A DNA stretch of 40,948 nucleotides from a virus. The position numbers and the translations under genes were made by a program. Location: positions 1-40,948 of the IMG/VR virus record IMGVR_UViG_3300030110_001829. One strand, 5' to 3'. Numbering within the stretch: position 1 is the first letter of the stretch; every line of letters begins with the position of its first letter. The notes below the pieces were generated by a model that was not told the origin of the DNA, made no database searches, and saw only the letters and a program-made list of their open reading frames with translations. Of the stretch, positions 25,820-31,466 are shown one piece after another.

Positions 25820-26201
25820 AATATCCCTCACCTCCACATTCTTTACAGTTTTCATTTTCTTCTTGTCCTCCATCACACTCAATACACCAATTATCAACTG
25901 CATCATAATAAGTTTCTTTATCTCCTCTTTTGTATGGTACTGTTGCAATCAAGTATTGGAATCTATTTACAAAGTGATAACCTTGTATAAAACAAGTTAC
26001 TCCATCTTCCTCAATAACAGTCCAGATTAAGTTATCTGGTTGCTCTTTGACATACTGCACTTCCTCTCCAAAAGTTTCATAAAACTCATCTTGGTTTGGA
26101 TTGCCTTTATGAAAGTGATTCATTTGTGGTTTATACTTCTCAAAAAAATCATCACTATCTATTTTGTCATAATAGTATTTATATTCCTCTTTACTTGGCA
26201 T
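25812..26201 (-). CDS. Acidic protein with C-terminal Cys-rich zinc-binding end
   Basis: A 129-aa protein. The N-terminal part is Tyr/Asp/Phe-rich (YKYYYDKIDSDDFFEKY). The last 25 residues hold CIECDGGQEENENCKECGG, two CxxC pairs forming a likely zinc ribbon. The central region VIEEDGVTCFIQGYHFVNRFQYLIATVPY is beta-rich. It overlaps the next gene by 8 bases and the preceding one by 11. Function unknown; an adaptor or anti-host role is a guess. Confidence 0.65.
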   Translation of the reverse strand: MPSKEEYKYYYDKIDSDDFFEKYKPQMNHFHKGNPNQDEFYETFGEEVQYVKEQPDNLIWTVIEEDGVTCFIQGYHFVNRFQYLIATVPYKRGDKETYYDAVDNWCIECDGGQEENENCKECGGEGYYV

Positions 26202-26532
26202 CTTTTAAATACCCTCCCTTCCTCATAAACTTCTGTGGTTCGATATGCTTGAACCAATCAATCATACTAGGAATAAATCCTAAATCCTCAATGATATGTC
26301 TTTCTGCAATTAGTCTGACGGGAACTTTTTTTCCGTCTGAATTAGTAATGGTAGTACCAAACTTTTCCTCACAAGCAAAGCAACCTTCTGCGTGATGTCT
26401 TAATGCTCTGTGTCTGAAGTCTGCCATTATCTTTTTACTTTCATCAAACCAATCGTGAATAGGTTGGTAGTCCTCTGGACTACCTCCCCATTTCTTTACA
26501 GATGATACTGCGTGATGATAACAGTTAGCCAT
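26191..26532 (-). CDS. DUF6915 family protein
   Basis: A 113-aa protein with the opening MANCYHHAVSSVKKWGG and the motifs IHDWFDESKKIMADFRHRALRHHAEG and ERHIIEDLGFIPSMIDW, which I recognise as the DUF6915 family found in phages and bacterial chromosomes. Many His and Trp residues suggest a metal- or cofactor-binding helical bundle. It has a GAGGAGG site and its ATG overlaps the previous stop as TAATG. The family's activity is not known to me. Confidence 0.72.
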   Translation of the reverse strand: MANCYHHAVSSVKKWGGSPEDYQPIHDWFDESKKIMADFRHRALRHHAEGCFACEEKFGTTITNSDGKKVPVRLIAERHIIEDLGFIPSMIDWFKHIEPQKFMRKGGYLKDAK

Positions 26533-27044
26533 TATATTTCCTCCTCTCTTTCATTCTCAATAATCTCATTATAACTGTGACTTATTTTTTTATTGATAGC
26601 ATCTAATGTTACTGTACCAGATTGTCCTTCATTGATTTCCCAACCTCCGTGAAATGCCTCAAGAAAATCATAAACTACATCTTCCACATAATCTTTTAAG
26701 GTTTTTAGTTCTGTGGTCTTTTCTCTTGTATGTGTAGTGTAATTAAATTTAGACCATTCACCAATGTTCACAATGGGAGTATCAAGAACCTCGACACTTT
26801 TATCATTTATATAAAAGTCTACAGATTCTATACAACCATCATCTCCAGAACCACTATAGTATACTTCTACTCTATCTAATCCATTAGTCTTGATAACTTC
26901 TAATGCTTTTGGTTTAGTAGTATCTGTAAATTCTTTTTGGTTTTTATCTTTTTTAGCATAATACTCTTCGTGCCATTTTCTGTTTTCTTCCTCTGTAGTT
27001 TCTATTGTGATACTACCATCATCTTGTTTTTTGAACTCTGTCAT
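26532..27044 (-). CDS. DUF6878-like protein, first gene of the leftward operon
   Basis: A 170-aa protein starting MTEFKKQDDG, chosen because GGAG lies six bases ahead of this ATG; the ATG four codons earlier is itself part of that site. Key segments are RVEVYYSGSGDDGCIESVDFY (about 55-75) and FLEAFHGGWEINEGQSGTVT near 140, typical of DUF6878 as I recall it. It is acidic and beta-rich with an HGGWE loop. It is immediately behind the promoter carrying the palindromic operator. Function unknown; likely early-expressed. Confidence 0.72.
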   Translation of the reverse strand: MTEFKKQDDGSITIETTEEENRKWHEEYYAKKDKNQKEFTDTTKPKALEVIKTNGLDRVEVYYSGSGDDGCIESVDFYINDKSVEVLDTPIVNIGEWSKFNYTTHTREKTTELKTLKDYVEDVVYDFLEAFHGGWEINEGQSGTVTLDAINKKISHSYNEIIENEREEEI

Positions 27045-27064
27045 AATATTCTCCATTTAAGTTA

Positions 27065-27103
27065 ATATAAGATATATCTTATATGTATTTATATTATTGT
27101 CAA
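27065..27103 (-). promoter_or_regulatory. Promoter and operator-like palindrome of the leftward operon, copy B
   Basis: On this strand TTGACA (27103-27098) is followed after 16 bases by TAAGAT (27081-27076). The -10 lies inside a perfect 20-bp palindrome, ATATAAGATATATCTTATAT (27084-27065). A bound repressor there would block the operon; the leader to the first gene is only about 20 bases. Confidence 0.6.
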
Positions 27104-27158
27104 TCTCTAATGTCATTCCTTACAACTTTTTTTTTAAACAAAGTGTAAAATAGCCAAA

Positions 27159-27252
27159 AGTTTTAGGAAAATAGGAAAAATAGCAGAAAATATAGTATTA
27201 CAGAGAAAAAGTTTTAGGAAAGTTTTAGGAAAAATTCCTAAACTTTAGGAAT
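27159..27252. repeat. Iteron-like AT-rich repeat cluster, possible origin
   Basis: AGTTTTAGGAAA occurs at 27159-27170, 27210-27221 and 27221-27232, with shorter AGGAAAA copies between and an inverted copy (TTCCTAAACT, 27235-27244) followed by CTTTAGGAA. The 275-base stretch between the leftward operon and the rightward nuclease gene has no gene. Clustered direct and inverted repeats in AT-rich DNA fit a replication origin or a multi-site operator. Confidence 0.5.
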
Positions 27253-27331
27253 ATATATATACTTCTTACCGACCGGGAGCTGCAAAGTTATTTTATTTTT
27301 TTTTTCTAGGAAAGTGCATTATACTATTTGA

Positions 27332-27763
27332 ATGAAGATAACAGAGTCAAAAGTATGGTCTTACATTAACCAGATTCAAAAGCAAAAAAAAGGTTGGCAT
27401 TTTATTAGGATAGAATCTAATACAATCAATGGAATCCCTGATATAAATGGTGTGGTAAACGGCAAAGAATTTTGGATAGAATTGAAGTGCAATCGTGGTA
27501 ACAATATAGGATTAAGTAAGTATCAACTGTTGTGGCATAGTAAAAGAATACAATCTGGAGGGAAAACTTTTATTCTGCATCTGACCGAGAAGCAAGAGCA
27601 TATTGAAATTCTCGAGGTGCGAGATTCCCGTTCCCGTTCCCGTTTCCCGTTTGCCGTTAGAATTAGTCTAGTGTCGTACGCTAGCAGCCAGCCTGGCTGC
27701 ACACCAGGGACCCGGGTTCGGGTTGGTTTGGAGAAAGCCGTGAACCTGATGTCCCGTATGTAA
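27332..27763 (+). CDS. VRR-NUC-type nuclease with a repeat-encoded C-terminus
   Basis: A 143-aa protein whose first 92 residues are a small PD-(D/E)XK nuclease of the VRR-NUC type: GIPDING (D37), then the strand EFWIELKCN (E50-x-K52), and SKYQLLWHSKRIQSGGKTFIL. Such enzymes cut structured DNA or Holliday-like junctions. From about residue 93 the code runs into the CCCGTT tract and yields RDSRSRSRFPF and Pro/Gly-rich sequence, unlike the family. The real ancestral C-terminus may have been cut off by insertion of the GC-rich element. No clear ribosome site precedes the start. Confidence 0.7.
   Translation: MKITESKVWSYINQIQKQKKGWHFIRIESNTINGIPDINGVVNGKEFWIELKCNRGNNIGLSKYQLLWHSKRIQSGGKTFILHLTEKQEHIEILEVRDSRSRSRFPFAVRISLVSYASSQPGCTPGTRVRVGLEKAVNLMSRM
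27626..27727. repeat. GC-rich structured element, unit 1
   Basis: Starts with CCCGTT repeats, then a CTAGTGTC block, a perfect 7-bp hairpin GCAGCCA/TGGCTGC (27684-27700) and a second hairpin ACCCG-GGTT-CGGGT (27710-27723) flanked by ACCA/TGGT. Much richer in G+C than the genes around it. It lies inside the 3' part of the nuclease frame. Confidence 0.7.
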
Positions 27764-27764
27764 G

Positions 27765-27847
27765 TCCCGTTTCCCGTTCCCGTTTCCCGTGTTCGTAGTT
27801 GAGGCAACAAGATCCAGCGTAAGCTGCTGGGCAGCGACCCGGGTCCC
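27765..27847. repeat. GC-rich structured element, unit 2
   Basis: CCCGTTTCCCGTT tract, a TTCGTAGTT block, a GCTGC-TGG-GCAGC hairpin (27823-27835) and the perfect palindrome GACCCGGGTC (27836-27845). Same component order as the other units. Confidence 0.7.
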
Positions 27848-27876
27848 AAGAACAGTAATTATTATAAAAAAAAAAT

Positions 27877-27904
27877 TTGCAGTTATAAAAAAAAATGTTA
27901 TAAT
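27877..27904 (+). promoter_or_regulatory. Promoter with perfect -10 box
   Basis: TTGCAG, 16-base spacer, TATAAT (27899-27904). The start region (AGTTTCTTTTAAACAATTA) closely matches that of the promoter at 28405, so both share promoter and leader. Confidence 0.65.
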
Positions 27905-27938
27905 AGTTTCTTTTAAACAATTACTAAAAGGTAAAACA

Positions 27939-28289
27939 ATGACACAAAAAACTTGCAAAGATTTAGTCCAAGAAAATTACAACGACAGACTTGAACAGAT
28001 AAGAACGGAAGAAGAAGCCCCTTTTTTGGGTTTCGATTATGTAGAGCCGAACACCTTTGAAGGTCAGGAGGTGGGTTATTATCGTTATCAGATGAGTTGG
28101 GGCGGACCTTCTGACGAATTTAGATTACACGACAATAAAAGTAAAATAGAATATTGGTATTTAGATTGGTATGACGGGGCATCTATTGAAGTAGATGATT
28201 TTGAGGTTGTTGACTTGATGAACTTTCATATTGAAAGCCACAAAGAAAAATTAATGAATCCATTAAATAAAATTTTTAAATATAATTAA
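27939..28289 (+). CDS. Small acidic protein of unknown function
   Basis: A 116-aa protein (MTQKTCKDLVQENYNDRLEQIR...) from the ATG behind AAAAGG, downstream of its own promoter; a longer frame would start inside the GC-rich element. The core YYRYQMSWGGPSDEFRLH and YWYLDWYDGASIEVDDFEVV is beta-rich and aromatic, like small phage regulatory proteins. It is flanked on both sides by GC-rich elements. No family is recognised. Confidence 0.65.
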   Translation: MTQKTCKDLVQENYNDRLEQIRTEEEAPFLGFDYVEPNTFEGQEVGYYRYQMSWGGPSDEFRLHDNKSKIEYWYLDWYDGASIEVDDFEVVDLMNFHIESHKEKLMNPLNKIFKYN

Positions 28290-28290
28290 G

Positions 28291-28397
28291 CCCCGTTCTC
28301 GTTTCCCGTTCCCGTTTTCGGGAGCGGGATTATTTTGTTTTGGTCTTTAGTTACCGGGCTGGCAGCAGCGCGCGCAACCGGGTACCGAGTCAGGTAA
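28291..28397. repeat. GC-rich structured element, unit 3
   Basis: A CCCGTT tract folds into an 11-bp hairpin with TTTT loop (28304-28329), followed by a T-rich stretch, so it can end transcription of the preceding gene. Then a TTTAGTT block and a GC-rich stretch containing GGCAGCAGC and CCGGGTACC, bounded by TTACC (28351) and GGTAA (28393). Confidence 0.7.
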
Positions 28398-28404
28398 AAA
28401 GTAG

Positions 28405-28432
28405 TTGCAAAATATCCCATATATAATACAAT
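28405..28432 (+). promoter_or_regulatory. Promoter similar to the one at 27877
   Basis: TTGCAA, 16-base spacer, TACAAT, then AGTTCTTTTAAACCAATAAAGGAG, which aligns with the start region of the previous cassette promoter. Confidence 0.6.
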
Positions 28433-28464
28433 AGTTCTTTTAAACCAATAAAGGAGAATGAAAG

Positions 28465-28641
28465 ATGAATAAAGATGACTTTATAAAAGGGCTCATGAAG
28501 TACGGCAGAGACAAAGGGTTTATACAAGATAAGCCTGAAGAGGGCAAAACATATACTCTTGTGGGTGCAGGTAATTGTATTGCAGGTGGCAATACTTGGG
28601 CTGAATCCGAAGTAAGCAAAAAAAAGAAGGAAGATAAATGA
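28465..28641 (+). CDS. 58-aa small protein
   Basis: A short protein (MNKDDFIKGLMKYGRDKGFIQDK to VSKKKKEDK) with an AAGGAG site eight bases ahead and its own promoter. It has a Gly-rich centre (YTLVGAGNCIAGGNTWAE) with one cysteine and a lysine-rich tail. It is followed directly by the next GC-rich element. No family recognised. Confidence 0.6.
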   Translation: MNKDDFIKGLMKYGRDKGFIQDKPEEGKTYTLVGAGNCIAGGNTWAESEVSKKKKEDK

Positions 28642-28652
28642 GGGCAGAAGCT

Positions 28653-28768
28653 AACGGGAAATGCAATCGCATTTCCCGTTTCTCGTTACAACTCCCGTTG
28701 GGGCGTTCGGCGTTTCTAGTTCAGCCCGGGCTGCAAGTTGCTGCAGCCAGCGTACCGGGTCGGAGGAG
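28653..28768. repeat. GC-rich structured element, unit 4
   Basis: Opens with a perfect 12-bp hairpin AACGGGAAATGC/GCATTTCCCGTT (28653-28680). A 46-base block (28675-28720) is repeated in unit 5 with two differences. It ends with the 12-bp palindrome CAGCCCGGGCTG (28722-28733), a GGCTGCA/TGCAGCC hairpin (28729-28748) and CCGGGTCGGAGGAG, which also supplies the next gene's ribosome site. Confidence 0.75.
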
Positions 28769-28771
28769 CTG

Positions 28772-28885
28772 ATGATTCAAATGGCAGTTTTCGTGGGCAT
28801 TTTGTGTGTCCTTTGGTTCTTCACTAGATGGCTAGTGCTGTCTGTGGTCATTATAGTCTTGACATATTTGGTGTTCTTTTGTTAG
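28772..28885 (+). CDS. 37-aa membrane protein
   Basis: A small protein of two membrane-helix-like segments (MIQMAVFVGILCVLWFF and LVLSVVIIVLTYLVFFC). GGAGGAG lies a few bases ahead of the ATG, inside the end of the GC-rich element. A longer frame would extend into that element and is rejected. Such small membrane proteins occur as holin-like or superinfection-exclusion proteins, but nothing more specific is visible. Confidence 0.6.
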   Translation: MIQMAVFVGILCVLWFFTRWLVLSVVIIVLTYLVFFC

Positions 28886-28889
28886 GAAG

Positions 28890-28973
28890 CCCCGTTTCCC
28901 GTTACAACTCCCGTTGGGGCGTTTGGCGTTTCTAGTGTCTAGTCCCAGGTTTTTACCCTGGGCTGGGTGCAGC
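28890..28973. repeat. GC-rich structured element, unit 5
   Basis: CCCGTTTCCCGTT and the 46-base block shared with unit 4 (28891-28936), then CTAGTGTCTAG, a hairpin CCCAGG/CCTGGG (28944-28962) and GGGTGCAGC. It ends in an A-tract just before the AT-rich palindromes. Confidence 0.75.
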
Positions 28974-28999
28974 AAAAAATAAATATTTATGTGCGGACA

Positions 29000-29017
29000 T
29001 ATAAGATGTGTCTTATA
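29000..29017. promoter_or_regulatory. Operator-like palindrome, copy C
   Basis: TATAAGATGTGTCTTATA, 16 of 18 bases as in the consensus. It is followed at once by an inverted repeat ATAGGA-TAT-TCCTAT (29015-29029). Confidence 0.55.
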
Positions 29018-29041
29018 GGATATTCCTATAGCAGATATAGG

Positions 29042-29070
29042 TTGCATCTATAAGATATGTCTTATATACT
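29042..29070 (+). promoter_or_regulatory. Promoter enclosing palindrome copy D
   Basis: TTGCAT (29042-29047), 17-base spacer and TATACT (29065-29070). The spacer is occupied by TATAAGATATGTCTTATA (29049-29066), 17 of 18 to the consensus. Promoter and operator geometry match the one at 21045. Confidence 0.6.
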
Positions 29071-29104
29071 ATATATATTATTAACAAATAACTTGGAGGT
29101 TATA

Positions 29105-29374
29105 ATGTCAGATACAAAACTGATACTACAAACATTACAAAGCTTTGAGCGAAAGCTTGAAGAGATTAAATCTAATGCGGTTACTAATCCGCAACCATTA
29201 ACTGAAAGCTCTATTAATTGGTTGAATGTATATAAGGCAATGGAGTCTTGTGTCGAGGAGGTTATGGTCGCTTATCCTAATAGTGAGGTTACAAGACTAT
29301 TAAGGAATAAACTAGCAGAAAGACTTCAGCCTTTACTTGCTAGAATGAATGGCGGAGATATAGATGAGTCTTAA
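29105..29374 (+). CDS. Small helical protein of unknown function
   Basis: An 89-aa protein (MSDTKLILQTLQSFERKLEEIKS...) from the ATG behind TTGGAGG; a start 48 bases upstream would lie in the promoter leader. It is helical, with leucine-rich repeats of charge (LLRNKLAERLQPLLARMNGGDIDES). It overlaps the following gene by 11 bases. Control by palindromes C and D is likely. No family recognised. Confidence 0.65.
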   Translation: MSDTKLILQTLQSFERKLEEIKSNAVTNPQPLTESSINWLNVYKAMESCVEEVMVAYPNSEVTRLLRNKLAERLQPLLARMNGGDIDES

Positions 29375-29540
29375 AAATAAATTAAAAGAATATGAAACTA
29401 TTACTGTTAAAGATTTATATCATAATTTTACTAAAGTGGAATTGACACAACTATTGATTAATTTCCAATCTAGACAAGTAACACACAAAGAATTTTTTCA
29501 TAATTACTTGGCATTATATATGAGTAATAGAAACAAATGA
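29364..29540 (+). CDS. 58-aa small protein
   Basis: A short basic protein (MSLKNKLKEYETITVKDLYHNFTKVELTQLL...). GGCGGAG precedes the start, which overlaps the previous gene's stop. It is helical with HKEFFHNYLALYMSNRNK at the end. It closes this operon and is followed by stem-loops. No family recognised. Confidence 0.6.
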   Translation: MSLKNKLKEYETITVKDLYHNFTKVELTQLLINFQSRQVTHKEFFHNYLALYMSNRNK

Positions 29541-29602
29541 GATAGCCTCCAAGCTATCCGTTGCAACGGAACAGAGTCTCTTCGGAGGCTCTGTTTTTTT
29601 TT
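29541..29602 (+). terminator. Intrinsic terminator with upstream alternative stem
   Basis: The terminator is ACAGAGTCTC-TTCG-GAGGCTCTGT (29571-29594) with a UUCG tetraloop and nine T. Before it are GATAGC/GCTATC (29541-29558) and CCGTTGCAACGG. AGCCTCC (29544-29550) can also pair with GGAGGCT (29584-29590) and would undo the terminator. Further on, 29603-29714 has a TGTCTT/AAGACA hairpin (29655-29682) and no gene. Confidence 0.85.
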
Positions 29603-29714
29603 GGTTTTTGCCGTTGGTGATTTCGCCGTTTTTTTCGTCACGGGGGGTCGGTAGTGTCTTTTGACTAAAGTCAGGCAAGACAAACACATGTAAATATGCT
29701 ATAAAAATTCTAGG

Positions 29715-31187
29715 ATGCAAAAAGAAAACCTACCAGTAGAGAAACTGAGGCTCGAGGTTGAGAGGCTCATGTTAAAACATATCAAGCTATGTCAAGATAA
29801 TTTTTTATATTTCGTACAGGATATATGGCCTGATTTTATATGTAGAAAAGCTAAAGAACGAAATAAGTGGGGTCATCACCAAATCATAGCAGATGAGTTT
29901 ACACAGATTGCTAGTGAAAGAAAAGGAAGGCTCATTATAAACATGCCTCCTAGACATACTAAATCAGAATTTGCATCTGTTTATTTTCCTGCGTGGATCA
30001 TAGGGAAGTTTCCAAAATTAAAAATTATGCAAGTATCACACAATACAGAATTAGCAGTACGATTCGGAAGTAAGGTTCGTAATATTATTGATTCACCAGA
30101 GTACAAACAAATTTTTGGAGACGTAAAACTTCGTGAGGACTCTAAGGCAAAAGGAAGATGGGAAACAAATCAAGGTGGAGAATATTACGCCGCGGGTGTC
30201 GGTGCGAGTATCACGGGTCGTGGTGCGGACTTATTGATTATTGATGATCCACACACGGAACAAGATTCTATGTCGGACATGGCGATGGAACGTGCATACG
30301 AATGGTACACATCAGGTCCTCGACAAAGATTACAACCAGGAGGCTCAATATTATTAGTAATGACAAGATGGGCAGAAGATGATTTGACTGGCAGATTGTT
30401 GAAGGCTCAAACGGAACCTAAAGCAGATACATGGAAACAAATTTCTTTTCCTGCGATTCTCGAATCAGGGAACCCAGTATGGCCAGAGTATTGGGAACTA
30501 GATGATTTAGAAAAAGTAAAAGCGTCTATTCCTATTCGTAACTGGTCAGCTCAGTATATGCAAAACCCAACATCCGAGGAAGGTGCAATTTTAAAACGTG
30601 AGTGGTGGCAACCTTGGGACAAAGAAACTATTCCAAATTTAGTGCATGTGATACAAAGTTATGACACAGCGTTTAGTAAAAAAGAAACAGCAGACTATTC
30701 TGCAATTACAACGTGGGGAGTTTTTTTTCCTGATGAAACAACACCTCAAATTATTTTGTTAGATGCGATTCGTGGTAAATATGATTTTCCCGAGTTAAAA
30801 GTTGTGGCGTTAGATACGTATAAATACTGGGAACCCGAATCAGTAATCATTGAACAAAAAGCTAGTGGTGAACCATTGACACAAGAGTTTCGCAGAATGG
30901 GTATACCTGTTATTCCGTTTGTTCCTACAAGAGGTAATGATAAACATTCAAGAGTAAATGCTGTAGCACCTTTGTTTGAAAGTGGTGCTGTGTGGTTTCC
31001 GTATGGTGAAAAGTTTGCAGATGATGTGATTGACGAATGTGCTGCGTTTCCACACGGAGCAAATGACGATTATGTAGACTCTACCAGTCAAGCACTTTTA
31101 AGGTACAGACAAGGTAACTTTGTTGAGTTATACTCAGACTATGTTGATAATTTTGATAGACCTGTAAAAAATTATAGTTATTATTAG
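29715..31187 (+). CDS. Terminase large subunit
   Basis: A 490-aa packaging motor and nuclease. The ATPase has a variant Walker A, INMPPRHTKSE (77-84), Walker B LLIIDDPHT (D177-D178), and the coupling motif LLVMTRW near 215. The C-terminal RNase H-like nuclease has QSYDTAF (D317), a middle acid in LLDAIRGKYDF, and GANDDYVDS near 465. This matches the Terminase_6 group. No clear ribosome site precedes the first ATG; an ATG at residue 20 with GAGAGG ahead is possible. It opens the head-assembly block. Confidence 0.93.
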   Translation: MQKENLPVEKLRLEVERLMLKHIKLCQDNFLYFVQDIWPDFICRKAKERNKWGHHQIIADEFTQIASERKGRLIINMPPRHTKSEFASVYFPAWIIGKFPKLKIMQVSHNTELAVRFGSKVRNIIDSPEYKQIFGDVKLREDSKAKGRWETNQGGEYYAAGVGASITGRGADLLIIDDPHTEQDSMSDMAMERAYEWYTSGPRQRLQPGGSILLVMTRWAEDDLTGRLLKAQTEPKADTWKQISFPAILESGNPVWPEYWELDDLEKVKASIPIRNWSAQYMQNPTSEEGAILKREWWQPWDKETIPNLVHVIQSYDTAFSKKETADYSAITTWGVFFPDETTPQIILLDAIRGKYDFPELKVVALDTYKYWEPESVIIEQKASGEPLTQEFRRMGIPVIPFVPTRGNDKHSRVNAVAPLFESGAVWFPYGEKFADDVIDECAAFPHGANDDYVDSTSQALLRYRQGNFVELYSDYVDNFDRPVKNYSYY

Positions 31188-31190
31188 TCT

Positions 31191-31466
31191 ATGAAAAGAA
31201 AAAATAGTGATATAGCTCCTTTAAGCGAATGGGCTGGACGATGGGCAGATTATAATTTATATCAACGTTATGGAAAACTTTGGAGGTTCATAAAATGTTA
31301 CAGAAAATTAAAACAATATTTCAAAAAATTAAGAAAAGACTTTTTGGTAAACTATGTGAGTGTGCACCAAAAAAAAGAGGCAGAGGTAGACCAAAAAAAT
31401 CATGAGTCTAAAAAAAAGAGGGTTACGAGCTTTAGCAGATTTTTTCGCAAGAAAGAAAACGCCTGA
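31191..31466 (+). CDS. Uncertain 91-aa basic ORF overlapping two other frames
   Basis: The first 35 residues (MKRKNSDIAPLSEWAGRWADYNLYQRYGKLW) look like a genuine protein, but the rest overlaps two better-supported genes in other frames and becomes Lys-rich. No ribosome site is seen. It could be a gene whose 3' half is overprinted, or the upstream frame of a frameshift product. Confidence that it is translated as drawn is low. Confidence 0.35.
   Translation: MKRKNSDIAPLSEWAGRWADYNLYQRYGKLWRFIKCYRKLKQYFKKLRKDFLVNYVSVHQKKEAEVDQKNHESKKKRVTSFSRFFRKKENA
31295..31405 (+). CDS. 36-aa AT-hook-like protein
   Basis: A tiny basic protein (MLQKIKTIFQKIKKRLFGKLCECAPKKRGRGRPKKS) with an exact GGAGG site and a TGA overlapping the next ATG as ATGA. 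An amphipathic helix is followed by CEC and an AT-hook-like KKRGRGRPKK, so minor-groove DNA binding is plausible. Its frame differs from both overlapping genes. Confidence 0.55.
   Translation: MLQKIKTIFQKIKKRLFGKLCECAPKKRGRGRPKKS

Noticed and set aside
25557-26395. Rightward frames opposite the leftward operon
   Set aside because: Phe/Ser/Ile-rich shadows without ribosome sites, while the leftward genes have strong ones.
27684-27760. tRNA-like segment with GGTTCG
   Set aside because: GGGTTCGGG looks like a T-arm, but no acceptor stem, anticodon arm or D-arm can be paired around it; it belongs to the GC-rich element.
27523-27958. Leftward reading frames across the GC-rich units
   Set aside because: They arise because GC-rich DNA lacks stops; Arg/Gly/Thr-rich products and no ribosome site.
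28661-28771. N-terminal extension of the 37-aa membrane protein
   Set aside because: It is encoded by the GC-rich element, and a GGAGGAG site marks the downstream ATG.
27626-28973. CRISPR array
   Set aside because: The repeats are unequal, irregularly spaced and separated by genes; there are no uniform spacers.
29655-29714. Promoter of the terminase operon from TTGACT and TATAAA
   Set aside because: The boxes are about 33 bases apart, far outside the usual spacing; no convincing promoter was found there.
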